Positions 9,070-18,333 of a stretch of 64,000 nucleotides of DNA are shown piece after piece. A program made the translations under genes and the position numbers. Below the pieces are notes generated by a model. It searched no databases, was not told where the DNA came from, and saw nothing but the letters and a program-made list of their open reading frames with translations. The DNA comes from Lutibacter sp. (lineage in GTDB: Bacteria; Bacteroidota; Bacteroidia; Flavobacteriales; Flavobacteriaceae), in NCBI GenBank assembly GCA_030683995.1, contig JAUXPH010000053.1, positions 62,001 to 126,000 on the forward strand. Reading direction: 5' to 3'. The first letter of the stretch is position 1. Each line of letters begins with the position of its first letter.

Positions 9070-9124
9070 TTCTTTAAAAATGATGGCTTTACGCCTTAAC
9101 TGAATATGCAGTGTGATTTTGTAG

Positions 9125-9154
9125 TTGCATTGCCGAAAAAAATCAATAATTTTG
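9125..9154 (+). promoter_or_regulatory. Housekeeping promoter of glnS
   Basis: TTG at 9125-9127, exactly 19 nt, then TAATTTTG at 9147-9154: a full match to the Bacteroidota -33/-7 arrangement. Transcription would start near 9160, only about 18 nt before the ATG at 9178. This decides the glnS start, because the longer reading frame from 9106 would begin upstream of the transcript. Confidence 0.75.
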
Positions 9155-9177
9155 CAACTTATAAGTCTGATGTTATT

Positions 9178-10857
9178 ATGAATGAAGAAAAAAACTCGCT
9201 GAATTTTATTGAGCAAATTATTGAAGATGATTTGGCAAACGGTTTGGCCCAAGATAAATTACGATTTAGATTTCCGCCTGAACCGAATGGTTATTTGCAT
9301 ATTGGCCACGCGGCTTCCATTTGTTTGAATTTTGGTTTGGGATTGCGCTACAATGCGCCGGTGAACCTGCGTTTTGACGATACAAATCCGGCAAAAGAGG
9401 AACAGGAATATGTTGATTCCATAAAACACGATGTGCAATGGCTGGGTTTTACGTGGGACAAAGAATTGTATTCATCGGACTATTTTCAGCAATTGTATGA
9501 TTGGGCTGTGGAAATTATAAAAAACGGAAAAGCGTATGTTGATGACCAATCATCGGAAGAAATGGCTTTGCAAAAAGGAACGCCAACCGAACCGGGAACC
9601 GACAGTAAGAACCGAAACAGGTCGGTAGAAGAAAACTTGGCGCTGTTTTTAAAAATGAAAAATGGCGATTTTGAGGAAGGTTCACACGTTTTGCGGGCAA
9701 AAATTGACATGAAACACGTTAATATGCATATGCGCGACCCCATTATGTACCGCATTTTAAAAAGACACCACCACAGAACAGGAAATGATTGGTGTATTTA
9801 TCCGATGTACGACTGGACGCACGGCGAAAGCGATTATTTGGAGCAAATTTCGCATTCTATTTGCACATTGGAGTTTAAAAGCCACCGGGATTTATACGAC
9901 TGGTATATTGACCAAGTTTACGATCCGGCAAAATTGCGGCCTAAACAACGCGAATTTGCGCGAAGAAATTTGAGTTATACGGTAATGAGCAAACGCAAAT
10001 TACTGCAATTGGTTGAAGAAGGCATTGTTACCGGTTGGGATGACCCAAGAATGCCAACCATATCGGGTTTGCGAAGACGAGGTTATACGCCAGAATCTAT
10101 CAGAACTTTTAGCGAAACTGCAGGAATTTCGAAACGGGATAACGTAACCGACGTGGCTTTGCTGGAATATTGCATTAAAGACGATTTAAACAAAACGGCG
10201 CCACGCGTGATGGCAGTTTTAGATCCTGTAAAAGTTGTAATAACCAATTATCCTAAAGGAAATGAAGAATGGTTAACTGCTGAAAACAATCAGGAAGATG
10301 AAAGTGCCGGTTTTAGAGAAGTTCCTTTTAGCCGAGAAATTTACATTGAAAAAGAAGATTTTAGAGAAGAGGCAAACAAAAAGTTCTTCCGCTTAAAATT
10401 AGGAAATGAAGTGCGTTTGAAAAATGCCTATATTATTAAAGCGGAATCGGTAGTAAAAGACGAAAACGGGGAAATTACCGAAATTCATTGTACATACGAT
10501 ACCGAAAGCTTAAGCGGAAGCGGCACAGAAGCAAGTCAGCGTAAAGTTAAAGGAACGCTGCACTGGGTTTCCATTAAGCACGCCGTAAAAGCGGAAGTGC
10601 GGGTTTACGACCGATTGTTTACCGAAGAAGCGCCAGACAGCAATAAAGAAAAAGATTTTAAAGACTTTTTAAATCCGGATTCTTTAACGGTTTTGGAAGC
10701 TTTTGTGGAGCCAAGTTTAAAAGAAGCCAATGTTTTGGACCGATTCCAGTTTCAGCGTTTGGGGTATTTTTGTGTTGATAAAGATACCACTGAATTCCAT
10801 TTGGTTTTCAACAGAACCGTGCCGTTGAGAGACAGCTGGGCTAAAATGGAAGAATAG
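9178..10857 (+). CDS. glnS: Glutaminyl-tRNA synthetase
   Basis: 559 residues from the ATG at 9178, chosen from the promoter just upstream. It charges tRNA-Gln with glutamine. The class I signature PPEPNGYLHIGH is at about 33-44, and the KMSKS-like motif appears as VMSKRKLLQL near residue 274. Domain order is the Rossmann catalytic core, then two beta-barrel anticodon-binding domains. Specificity is supported by the DTNPAKEEQEYVDSI segment typical of GlnRS rather than GluRS. A gltX gene is also present at the window end. A terminator follows 17 bp after the stop. Confidence 0.96.
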   Translation: MNEEKNSLNFIEQIIEDDLANGLAQDKLRFRFPPEPNGYLHIGHAASICLNFGLGLRYNAPVNLRFDDTNPAKEEQEYVDSIKHDVQWLGFTWDKELYSSDYFQQLYDWAVEIIKNGKAYVDDQSSEEMALQKGTPTEPGTDSKNRNRSVEENLALFLKMKNGDFEEGSHVLRAKIDMKHVNMHMRDPIMYRILKRHHHRTGNDWCIYPMYDWTHGESDYLEQISHSICTLEFKSHRDLYDWYIDQVYDPAKLRPKQREFARRNLSYTVMSKRKLLQLVEEGIVTGWDDPRMPTISGLRRRGYTPESIRTFSETAGISKRDNVTDVALLEYCIKDDLNKTAPRVMAVLDPVKVVITNYPKGNEEWLTAENNQEDESAGFREVPFSREIYIEKEDFREEANKKFFRLKLGNEVRLKNAYIIKAESVVKDENGEITEIHCTYDTESLSGSGTEASQRKVKGTLHWVSIKHAVKAEVRVYDRLFTEEAPDSNKEKDFKDFLNPDSLTVLEAFVEPSLKEANVLDRFQFQRLGYFCVDKDTTEFHLVFNRTVPLRDSWAKMEE

Positions 10858-10873
10858 ATTTAGGAAATTATAT

Positions 10874-10915
10874 TAAACAAAAAGCGTCTTGTAAGGGCGC
10901 TTTTTGTTTATTTTG
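10874..10915 (+). terminator. Rho-independent terminator after glnS
   Basis: AAACAAAAAGCG pairs with the GCGCTTTTTGTTT side across a short loop, followed by a T-rich tract. It lies in the gap between convergent glnS and mgtE and could act in both directions. Confidence 0.8.
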
Positions 10916-11005
10916 TAATGTTGCCTAAGTATAATAGTCGCTTTAAAGTTTTGAAAGCTTGTTAAAAAATCGATTATTAATTTCCAAGTATCATTTATCC
11001 AACGT

Positions 11006-12361
11006 TTAAAATCCTAAAATCATTTTTGCAATCAGAAAGTAAATTAAGATTCCAAAAATGTCGTTGCTGGTTGTGATAAAAGGACCAGTGGCCAATGCCG
11101 GATCAATGCCTCTTTTGTCTAAAATGATTGGGACAAAAGTGCCAATTATGGAGGCAATTATGATTACAGAAACCAGTGATATGGCAACGGTAAGCCCAAC
11201 TTTAATTTCGAAGCCTAAAAAATACATTCCTGCAGACATTAACAGGGCGGCAAGCACCAACCCATTTAACAAGCTTAATGAAACTTCTTTGATCAATCTT
11301 TTCCACCAGGAACCTCTTAAACTGTCGTTGGCCAAACCTTGAAGGATAATTGCCGATGATTGTACGCCTACATTTCCGGCCATTGCGGCAATTAAAGGGG
11401 TAAAAAAGAACAGCTCTTTGTATTTTTCCATCGCTGTCGCAAATCCGCCCAAGATGGAAACACTCACAAATCCGCCAAAAAGCGCCAGAATTAGCCAAGG
11501 CAAACGCGCTTTTGTCAATTCCCAAATGGTATCGTCGGCTTCCACATCCTGTGAAATCCCCGCAGCCATTTGGTAATCTTTTTCCGCTTCGTCCTTAATA
11601 ACATCAATAATATCATCAATGGTGATTCTTCCTACCAAACGACCCATTTTATCCACCACCGGAATGGCTTCTAAATCGTATTTTTGCATAATTCTAGCCA
11701 CATCTTCGGCTTTATCATCAACGTGGACAAAATCCACTTTTTTGATAAAAACATCTTTAATGGCCGTTCTGGTTGAGGTTGTCAATAAATCTTTTAAAGA
11801 CAATCGTCCTTTTAATATGTCGTGGTCGTCAACCACATAAATGGAATGCACCCGAGATACTTCTTCAGCCTGGGAGCGCATTTCTTTAACGCAGGTAAGC
11901 ACATTCCAATTTTCATTGACTTTTATAAGCTCTTTGGCCATTAAACCACCCGCAGAATTTTCATCATACCGCAAAAGATCCCGAATGTCCTTGGCGTGTT
12001 CTTCATCTTCGATATGGGAAATTACTTCCTCCTGTTGTTTATCGGTAAGTTCAGAAATAATATCGGCAGCATCATCAGTGTCCAATTCCGAAATTTCTTC
12101 GGCAATTTCTTTGGATGAAAGTCCTCCCAAGATTTTTTCACGCGTATCTTCATCCAATTCGGTAATGACATCCGCAGTGACGTCACTATCGAGTAATTTT
12201 ATTAAATAGATGCCTTCCTCAACGGTTAAGTCTTCAATAATTTCAGCAATATCGGCATAATGCACTTCTTCCAGAAGCATTAAAATCGCCTCATCTTTTC
12301 CGTCAGCAATTAATTGCTGAATTTCATCAATGTATTTTGCTGTTATTTCAAACGACATCAT
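11006..12361 (-). CDS. mgtE: Magnesium transporter MgtE
   Basis: 451 residues with the full MgtE layout: an N-terminal acidic superhelical domain (about 5-130), two CBS domains (about 135-255), a connecting helix, then five membrane helices (about 285-450) containing the conserved [17 protein letters not shown] segment of the pore. It imports Mg2+ (possibly Co2+) across the inner membrane, gated by cytoplasmic Mg2+ binding to the N and CBS domains. Two adjacent Met codons (12361 and 12358) lie inside the end of rsmA, so the genes overlap by 11-14 bp and are probably translationally coupled. Confidence 0.95.
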   Translation of the reverse strand: MMSFEITAKYIDEIQQLIADGKDEAILMLLEEVHYADIAEIIEDLTVEEGIYLIKLLDSDVTADVITELDEDTREKILGGLSSKEIAEEISELDTDDAADIISELTDKQQEEVISHIEDEEHAKDIRDLLRYDENSAGGLMAKELIKVNENWNVLTCVKEMRSQAEEVSRVHSIYVVDDHDILKGRLSLKDLLTTSTRTAIKDVFIKKVDFVHVDDKAEDVARIMQKYDLEAIPVVDKMGRLVGRITIDDIIDVIKDEAEKDYQMAAGISQDVEADDTIWELTKARLPWLILALFGGFVSVSILGGFATAMEKYKELFFFTPLIAAMAGNVGVQSSAIILQGLANDSLRGSWWKRLIKEVSLSLLNGLVLAALLMSAGMYFLGFEIKVGLTVAISLVSVIIIASIIGTFVPIILDKRGIDPALATGPFITTSNDIFGILIYFLIAKMILGF

Positions 12362-13124
12362 TTTCTATTTTAGAGGTCAGACTAATAAATTCTTGCACGG
12401 ATAATTGTTCCGGACGTTTGGCAAAGATAGGGTCTTCTCTTAAATTATCGGATAAATTGAGCGTTTTTAAACTGTTGCGCATTGTTTTTCTGCGCTGGTT
12501 AAAAGCGGTTTTAACAACGGTGTAGAACAATTTTTCGTTCACGGGCAAGTTAAAATTTTCTTTTCTAGTGAGTCGAATTACGCCAGAATCCACTTTTGGC
12601 GGCGGATTAAATACCGTTGGCGGCACCGTAAATAAATATTCCACATCGTAAAAAGCCTGGGTTAAAACGGATAAAATTCCGTACACTTTACTGCCTTCTT
12701 TTTCTGCGATGCGTTGGGCGACTTCTTTTTGGAACATCCCTGAAAATTCAGGAATTTGTTGTCTGTTCTCCAGTGTTTTAAATACAATTTGCGTAGAAAT
12801 ATTGTAGGGAAAGTTGCCTATAATTGCCACTTGTTCTTCCCCAAAATAATCGGAAATATTAATTTTTAGAAAGTCTTTTGAAATAATTCTGTCGGCCAAG
12901 TTTAAATAGTTTGCTTTCAAATATTCCACCGACTCTGTGTCAATTTCAATTACGTGCACAACCAAGTCCTTTTTAAGGATATACTTGGTTAAAACACCCA
13001 TTCCCGGACCAATTTCCAAGACGGTTTTATAGCCTTTTTCGGTTAGGCTGTCGGCAATATTTTGCGCTATCTGCTCGTCTTTCAGAAAATGTTGTCCAAG
13101 GTGTTTTTTTGCTCTTACACTCAT
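12348..13124 (-). CDS. rsmA: 16S rRNA (adenine1518-N6/adenine1519-N6)-dimethyltransferase
   Basis: 258 residues (KsgA/Dim1 family). It dimethylates two adjacent adenines near the 3' end of 16S rRNA during small-subunit maturation. SAM motif I is [12 protein letters not shown] (about 36-47) and the catalytic motif IV is NFPYNIS (about 106-112), where NLPY is the commoner form. The N-terminus [11 protein letters not shown] is diagnostic. It starts 4 bp after the DUF4286 gene and overlaps mgtE, forming a tight three-gene operon. Confidence 0.96.
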   Translation of the reverse strand: MSVRAKKHLGQHFLKDEQIAQNIADSLTEKGYKTVLEIGPGMGVLTKYILKKDLVVHVIEIDTESVEYLKANYLNLADRIISKDFLKINISDYFGEEQVAIIGNFPYNISTQIVFKTLENRQQIPEFSGMFQKEVAQRIAEKEGSKVYGILSVLTQAFYDVEYLFTVPPTVFNPPPKVDSGVIRLTRKENFNLPVNEKLFYTVVKTAFNQRRKTMRNSLKTLNLSDNLREDPIFAKRPEQLSVQEFISLTSKIENDVV

Positions 13125-13128
13125 AAAA

Positions 13129-13461
13129 TTAGTTTTTCACGCTCATGCTAAATTGCTCGCTGATTATTTTTAATTCGGTTCTGAAAGCAACAAATTTACC
13201 ACTAAAAAGTTTGGTAGCTTCGTCGCGCAATCTTGCGGCGTCTTCTTTATAATATTCCTGTAAAGTTGCCAAACTTTCGGTGGTATATTGCACAGAGTAG
13301 GTTGTGCCGCCCATTTCTTCCTCAATCATCACCTGGCTCATTTTAGCGTAACTAAATTTTCCGGTTGAAAGCATATCGGGAATGTGTTTTTCTTTCATCC
13401 ATTGCAGCCATTCATCGTGGATGGATTCTTCTATATTTGTGGTAACGCTGTAGATGTACAT
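13129..13461 (-). CDS. DUF4286 family protein
   Basis: 110 residues, soluble, no signal peptide. The N-terminus [20 protein letters not shown] followed by W, M and a [12 protein letters not shown] segment is typical of the short ferredoxin-like DUF4286 proteins of Bacteroidota. Its function is not established. It is the first gene of the DUF4286-rsmA-mgtE operon, with 4 bp to rsmA. Confidence 0.85.
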   Translation of the reverse strand: MYIYSVTTNIEESIHDEWLQWMKEKHIPDMLSTGKFSYAKMSQVMIEEEMGGTTYSVQYTTESLATLQEYYKEDAARLRDEATKLFSGKFVAFRTELKIISEQFSMSVKN

Positions 13462-13612
13462 TTTTTAGTTAAGATATTATAAGTTAAATAGTTATATGTT
13501 AAAAATTTCAAGTTTCAGGTTTCAGGTTTATTGAAATGTTATAGGTTTTTAGTTATTTGTTTCAGATTTCAAGTCCACATCCTACTTCCATCTTCCGTCT
13601 CCTGTCTTCCGT

Positions 13613-13632
13613 CCTGCCTGCCGGCAGGCAGG
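13613..13632. repeat. Perfect 20-bp palindrome of the CCTGCC family
   Basis: CCTGCCTGCCGGCAGGCAGG lies in the 185-bp gap between the TPR gene and DUF4286. Related hairpins occur at 21551-21575 and 26893-26912. The flank also has a low-complexity TTTCAGGTTTCAGG / CTTCCGTCT repeat run (about 13507-13612). Confidence 0.75.
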
Positions 13633-13646
13633 CTTCGGACTAAATC

Positions 13647-15422
13647 CTAATTCACCACATCACCCCGCAGTTTCCTGAATTTTTTCCGGGCATCGACCAC
13701 ATAAATGCTCGACGGATAGTTAAATATCATTTTTTGATAATATTCTTTTGCTTTTTCCGGACTGTTTAATTTGTTTAAATACAATTCAGCCAAATAATAA
13801 TGGGCGTCATCGGCTAAAATATCATCTTTATTCAGATTGATAACCTGTAAATAGTTGTTCTCTGCATTTGTGATCTGATTTATTTTTTCAAACAATTGCG
13901 CTTGTTTAAAAAGGGCTTCATCTTCAATGGGATGCCCTTTGTATTGGTTCAAAACAAATTGCAACGTATCAATGGCTTGCTGATTTTTGTTCTGGTAGGA
14001 AAGCAAATCGGCGACGGCGTATTTTTTCAAGGCTATTTTTAAACTGTCTTTTACGGCATTGTCCGTAATCAACAAATTTAACGCCAAAGCATCGTTGGCG
14101 ATGAGTTGCGAGGTAGAGTTTTTCAATACGCTGAGCTGCGATTGTGCCCATTCAAAATCGCCTTTAAAATAGGATGTTTGCGCAATTTTAAACCGCGCTG
14201 TTTGTCCGATAGGCTGATTTTTTAAATCGTTTTGAACTTGGGTATAATAAATTAAGGCGCTGCTGAATTTGTTTTCAAACACCAAAATATCGGCCAATTT
14301 TGTTTTTAAATACCCTTTTTGAAATTCGTTAACGGGCAATTTTAGCGCTTCTTTCAACACTGAAATTGCTTGTTCTGATTCGTTTTTTTTGAAAGCCAAA
14401 AATTCTGCATAAATTGTTTGGATACTCAAAGTGGCCACGTTTTTTCCATATTGTTTAAACAATTGTTGAAATTGGACTTCAACAGTTTCAACAGGTGCAT
14501 TTGTTTTCATATTTACTTCAAGCAAATACAGCTTGGCAATCAATTCATTTTCTAAATTTTGTGGGTTTTCCAGCACATAGTTGAAGCAGTTTTTTGTGGC
14601 TTCAAAATCCTTGTTTTCAAAAGTGATTTTTCCTAAATTGATGATGCCGTTTAAATTGCCCACATTTCTTTTGTGCAGTGCTTTTTCCTGAATTAATGCT
14701 TTATCGTATTCTTTTTGTTGGATAAAAAGCCAGCTCAATAACTCATTCCAACTGTTTTTTGGATTGTTTTGGGAACGCTTTAACAGAAGTTTTTTCAGTA
14801 AAATATTGGGTTCACTTTCTGAATCATCCGTAATAAATTTTCCGATATAACTTTTCGCAACCGATTCATAATTTTCATTCGTTTCAATAAGATTCAAATA
14901 GGTGTTGAACATATTTTCAAGTTCCCCTTTTTCACTGTAAATTAAAGCAATTTGAAAGTTATAATCGGCATTTGGATTCATAGCCATTGCTTTTTTGTAG
15001 GCCAAAAGTGCATAATCAAGCAGGAAATTATCTTGAAAAGTTTTAGCGACAACATAACCCAATGCCGGCGATTTATCTATTGAAAGCAAGGCTTTTTCAT
15101 AATATGGAGCGGCTTTGTCGGGAAAATTTTGCAATTGCTCGTTGTAGCCCAATTCCACATACAAATACTCCTGATTTGGATAGCTTTTTAATTGTTTCAC
15201 CACAATTTGGGTCACTTCCTCAAATTTTTCCAACTGTTGATAGCAATCAATTAATGCATTTAAATAATTGGCGTTATAGGGATTTTTTTCAAACAGCGTT
15301 TTGTAGAGTGAAGCCGCTTTTTCATACTCGCCATTCCTAAAATACTGAGATGCCAATTGCGGTTCCTGTGCATAAAATTGCAGGGAAAAGCAACAGACAA
15401 ACAAGATTAAAGCGTTGCGCAT
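13647..15422 (-). CDS. Periplasmic tetratricopeptide repeat protein
   Basis: 591 residues from the ATG at 15422, which begins a signal peptide (MRNALILFVCCFSLQFYAQ). The rest is a continuous array of TPR-type helical hairpins (for example NGEYEKAASLYKTLFEKNPYNANYL cut into repeat units, and a C-terminal DDAHYYLAELYLNKLNSPEKA unit). The last units resemble the YbgF/BamD-type TPRs that bind envelope complexes. It is probably a periplasmic scaffold. The precise partner is unknown. It is separate from serS, which ends upstream on the same strand. Confidence 0.85.
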   Translation of the reverse strand: MRNALILFVCCFSLQFYAQEPQLASQYFRNGEYEKAASLYKTLFEKNPYNANYLNALIDCYQQLEKFEEVTQIVVKQLKSYPNQEYLYVELGYNEQLQNFPDKAAPYYEKALLSIDKSPALGYVVAKTFQDNFLLDYALLAYKKAMAMNPNADYNFQIALIYSEKGELENMFNTYLNLIETNENYESVAKSYIGKFITDDSESEPNILLKKLLLKRSQNNPKNSWNELLSWLFIQQKEYDKALIQEKALHKRNVGNLNGIINLGKITFENKDFEATKNCFNYVLENPQNLENELIAKLYLLEVNMKTNAPVETVEVQFQQLFKQYGKNVATLSIQTIYAEFLAFKKNESEQAISVLKEALKLPVNEFQKGYLKTKLADILVFENKFSSALIYYTQVQNDLKNQPIGQTARFKIAQTSYFKGDFEWAQSQLSVLKNSTSQLIANDALALNLLITDNAVKDSLKIALKKYAVADLLSYQNKNQQAIDTLQFVLNQYKGHPIEDEALFKQAQLFEKINQITNAENNYLQVINLNKDDILADDAHYYLAELYLNKLNSPEKAKEYYQKMIFNYPSSIYVVDARKKFRKLRGDVVN

Positions 15423-15558
15423 AAGGCGATTTTTACATTTCTCAAAGATAACCAAACAAGTGTTAAAGTTTTAATAAATAAAGCTGTTTTCACGGAATCG
15501 CTGTTGCAATTTTATCCGTAAAAAGTCTTTCAAGAAAGAACCATTTAAATTTTAGGTT

Positions 15559-15702
15559 ATGAAAACACAAGTTGAAAATTACGAAACCAAAAAGAATAGC
15601 GCATTAAATTTTATGAAAAACGGACAATTGAACGCTTATTTTGAAGCGTTGGTTGAAATGAACAATTACAAAAAACTAATGTTCACCGTTTGCGCTAATT
15701 AA
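15559..15702 (+). CDS. Small conserved-looking protein, 47 residues
   Basis: Starts ATG at 15559 and ends at 15702, its tail overlapping the serS 3' end (opposite strand) by 8 bp. The peptide starts MKTQVENYETKK and contains KNGQLNAYFEALVEMNNYKK, ending VCAN; it is hydrophilic with helical character. Good codon use, an AGGTT stretch 5 nt before the ATG, and its filling of the whole gap between two genes support coding. I recall similar short proteins beside flavobacterial genes but cannot name a family. Function unknown. Confidence 0.55.
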   Translation: MKTQVENYETKKNSALNFMKNGQLNAYFEALVEMNNYKKLMFTVCAN

Positions 15703-16969
15703 TGAATTCAAATCCGCAATATGGAACCAAAGCATCCGGAATTTTTATTCCTTCCGGCGTTTGACAATTTTCCAATAGCCCTGCCAAAACGCGCGGTAAC
15801 GCCAATGAACTTCCGTTGAGCGTATGCGCCAGTTCGGTTTTTCCTTCTTTGTTTTTAAATCGAAGTTTCAATCGGTTTGCCTGAAATGTTTCGAAATTAG
15901 ACACCGAACTAATTTCCAGCCAACGATCCTGCGCTGTTGAAAACACCTCAAAATCGTAGGTTAATGCCGAGGTAAATCCCATATCTCCTCCACACAAACG
16001 CAATATTCTGTAAGGCAGTTTCAGTTCCTGCAAAATCCCTTTTACGTGATTTACCATCAATTCCAAAGCCGCATAGGAGTTTGACGGATGTTCAATCCGC
16101 ACAATTTCTACTTTGTCAAATTGATGCAATCGGTTTAATCCGCGAACGTGCGCTCCGTAAGAACCGGCTTCTCTTCTAAAACAAGGCGTATAAGCTGTTT
16201 TAAGAATGGGAAATTCAGATTCTTTTAAAATTACGTCCCGGTATATATTGGTGACGGGAACTTCCGCAGTGGGAATTAAATATAAATTATCCGTGGCATC
16301 GTGATACATTTGCCCTTCTTTATCGGGCAATTGTCCGGTTCCAAATCCCGATGCTTCATTCACCAAATGCGGTACCTGAACTTCCTCATAACCCGCAGCG
16401 GTATTTTTATCCAAAAAATAATTGATCAATGCACGTTGCAATTTTGCGCCTTTTCCTTTATAAACAGGAAAACCTGCGCCTGCAATTTTATTTCCCAGTT
16501 CAAAATCGATGATGTCATATTTTTTTGCCAATTCCCAGTGCGGCATAGCACCTTTGTGCAAATTGGGAATTTCGCCTTCCTGAAAAACATTTAGGTTGTC
16601 TTCTGCAGAAGTTCCTGCAGGCACAATTTCATTGGGAATATTTGGAATTAAGTATAATAATTCCTGTAAATCAGTTGATTTTTGCTGAAGATTGTCGGTT
16701 AATTCTTTCGATTTATCTTTTAGCTGAACAGTTTTTTGTTTTATAATAGCGGCTTTTTGGGTTTCGCCCGATTTAAATAAATCGCCAATGTCTTTAGAAA
16801 GTTTATTGGATTCGGCTAAAATAGCGTCCAGTTCTGTTTGAATGGCCCTTCTTTCTTCATCAGCCAAAATGGTTTTATCGACCATTTCTTCGGCATTTTT
16901 AAAATTTCTTTTTGCCAAACCTTTTAAAACAGTTTCCCTGTTTTCTCTAATAAACGCTACTTGTAACAT
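15695..16969 (-). CDS. serS: Seryl-tRNA synthetase
   Basis: 424 residues, full length. It charges tRNA-Ser and tRNA-Sec with serine. The N-terminal long coiled-coil arm (about 25-105) binds the tRNA variable arm. The class II catalytic core follows with motif 2 (TPCFRREAGSYG, about 262-273) and motif 3 (about 370-405, with SSVSNFETFQANRL and the ALPRVLAGLLE end). The start MLQVAFIRENRE is the standard N-terminus. Confidence 0.97.
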   Translation of the reverse strand: MLQVAFIRENRETVLKGLAKRNFKNAEEMVDKTILADEERRAIQTELDAILAESNKLSKDIGDLFKSGETQKAAIIKQKTVQLKDKSKELTDNLQQKSTDLQELLYLIPNIPNEIVPAGTSAEDNLNVFQEGEIPNLHKGAMPHWELAKKYDIIDFELGNKIAGAGFPVYKGKGAKLQRALINYFLDKNTAAGYEEVQVPHLVNEASGFGTGQLPDKEGQMYHDATDNLYLIPTAEVPVTNIYRDVILKESEFPILKTAYTPCFRREAGSYGAHVRGLNRLHQFDKVEIVRIEHPSNSYAALELMVNHVKGILQELKLPYRILRLCGGDMGFTSALTYDFEVFSTAQDRWLEISSVSNFETFQANRLKLRFKNKEGKTELAHTLNGSSLALPRVLAGLLENCQTPEGIKIPDALVPYCGFEFIN

Positions 16970-17022
16970 GGGTTTTATCCTTTAATTAAAAGGCAAATTT
17001 AACAAATTGCGGTTAAAAGTGG

Positions 17023-17571
17023 TTAATTAGTTGCATTTGATTTTACACAAACAGTTTCATTGATGGCTGAAATAATTTGTGGCACTTCATCAATCTTAAA
17101 ATTGAAGTCTATTTTAAGGCCTTTTTTTGAAGATTTTGTGATTTTAAATTCGCCTTTTTTAATGGGATAATAGCCGGTTTCGCCTTTGCAGAAACACAAA
17201 CGGCCAAAATGTAGTTTTGCATCCTGAAGCATTTCATTGGTGAATGTTTTTTCTGAGATGATGGAATCCAATTCGGCAAAAACGATTTCAGAATAATTGC
17301 TGTCTTGGGTATTTGGAATGGGTTTTCTGGTGTATATATATTTAAAGATCGTTTTATTGCCTTCAGAAATCACTGGATATAAATTGCCAAATTCGTCTTT
17401 TTTAAACTCCAAGGAAGTGTTCGGCAGCAATTCAATGGTGCAATCTCCATTTTCCGGACAATTTATGGTATTGATCAAAATAGCTTCATTTACAAAAAAA
17501 TCAGTGGTCATATTTTTAGTCGACTTGCACGATACAATGATTAAAAGCAGCAAGGTCAGTAGTTTTTTCAT
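17023..17571 (-). CDS. Putative lipoprotein, unknown function
   Basis: 182 residues with a lipoprotein signal (MKKLLTLLLLIIVSC15K). The mature part is beta-rich and polar, with a few Cys (for example in CPENGDC and CFCKGETG) that could form a disulfide or metal site. No family is recognised. It ends 53 bp before the serS start on the same strand, so it may share a transcript. Confidence 0.7.
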   Translation of the reverse strand: MKKLLTLLLLIIVSCKSTKNMTTDFFVNEAILINTINCPENGDCTIELLPNTSLEFKKDEFGNLYPVISEGNKTIFKYIYTRKPIPNTQDSNYSEIVFAELDSIISEKTFTNEMLQDAKLHFGRLCFCKGETGYYPIKKGEFKITKSSKKGLKIDFNFKIDEVPQIISAINETVCVKSNATN

Positions 17572-17622
17572 TTATTTTATTTTGGAATTTAAAGATTATT
17601 GATGTTCGATTATCTTTTTAAT

Positions 17623-17655
17623 ACAAACAGATCGCTCCTCGATGAGACTTTCATT
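17623..17655 (+). repeat. Degenerate copy of the ACAAACAGGTCG repeat
   Basis: ACAAACAGATCGCTCCTCGATGAGACTTTCAT closely follows the left arm of the inverted-repeat element at 45466-45622 (ACAAACAGGTCGCCCCGATGGGGCTTTAAT), with several differences. It looks like a decayed copy. Confidence 0.6.
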
Positions 17656-17760
17656 ACTAAATTATTTAATGTTTCCCTGGACGCCTTTGTGAAATACAGA
17701 AACAATGACTCACAAAGAAAATAAACTAGGATTCACAAAGCTGCAATGCCTGTTAAATCA

Positions 17761-18120
17761 TTAAAAATGAAAAAAGGCATCTTCTAAATGCTCAATCGTA
17801 AGCTTGTTTTCATTTATAATGATGGCAATAATGTCAAAGCGCACTTCAACTTCCAAGTCTTTTGAATTAACATACTCATTCACGGCTTCCACCAACATTT
17901 TAATTTTTTTTGTATTCACAAAATCCTGCGGATCACCAAAATAATCGGAAGAACGGGTTTTAACTTCAACAATGGCCAACACCTCATTTTTTCGTGCAAT
18001 AATGTCGATTTCTGCTTTCTTGTAACGCCAATTGCGCTCCACAATTTCATAGCCATTTTTTTCAAGTTCTTCCGCCGCAAGATCTTCGCCCAATTCTCCC
18101 AGTTCGTTGTGTTTAGCCAT
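17761..18120 (-). CDS. YraN (UPF0102) family endonuclease-like protein
   Basis: 119 residues, full length for the family. It has the nuclease-fold core: GEDLAAEELEKNGYEIVERNWRYKKAEIDIIA and VEVKTRSSDYFG carry the E-x(n)-D-x(n)-ExK pattern of PD-(D/E)XK-like enzymes. The biological role of YraN is not settled; it is often linked to DNA processing. No signal peptide is present. It is monocistronic here. Confidence 0.9.
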   Translation of the reverse strand: MAKHNELGELGEDLAAEELEKNGYEIVERNWRYKKAEIDIIARKNEVLAIVEVKTRSSDYFGDPQDFVNTKKIKMLVEAVNEYVNSKDLEVEVRFDIIAIIINENKLTIEHLEDAFFHF

Positions 18121-18197
18121 TTTATTGATTTTTTGCGTTATTCGCGATTAAGTTATTTTCTAATAATACTTATATCTATACCAACAAACTACAATTT

Positions 18198-18321
18198 TTA
18201 ACCGCAATCCCGATAGCTATCGGGACGCAAAGGTTTTACGCAAAGTTCGCTATGATTCTTATTGGTTTTTTAAATTTCTTGCGTACTTAGCGTTTTTTCT
18301 TTGCGTTATTCGCGGTTAAGT
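18198..18321. repeat. Imperfect inverted repeat with CCCGATAGCTATCGGG core
   Basis: Begins TTAACCGCAA and ends with CTTTGCGTTATTCGCGGTTAA, so its ends are inverted copies. Inside lies a perfect 16-bp palindrome, CCCGATAGCTATCGGG (18209-18224). The AACCGCA end also occurs in the repeats at 38329-38441, 42719-42835 and about 8864. Confidence 0.65.
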
Positions 18322-18333
18322 TGGTATGATTCT

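Larger units (their letters stand above)
8772..9124. other. Intergenic region without a gene; repeat-rich
   Basis: No credible gene. It contains a purine-rich AGTCAGAAG-type direct repeat (about 8803-8835), an AACCGCAAGGAGTGCAAAGG fragment (about 8864-8883) like the AACCGCA repeats elsewhere, a CCCTTCGGCTCCGCTCAGGG palindrome (about 8949-8968), and the GGGCGTTCCCC repeat on the minus strand (9030-9069). Confidence 0.6.

Noticed and set aside
9106-9177. N-terminal extension of glnS from an upstream in-frame ATG
   Set aside because: A TTG-N19-TAATTTTG promoter lies at 9125-9154, so the mRNA starts after 9106; the family's N-terminus begins at 9178.
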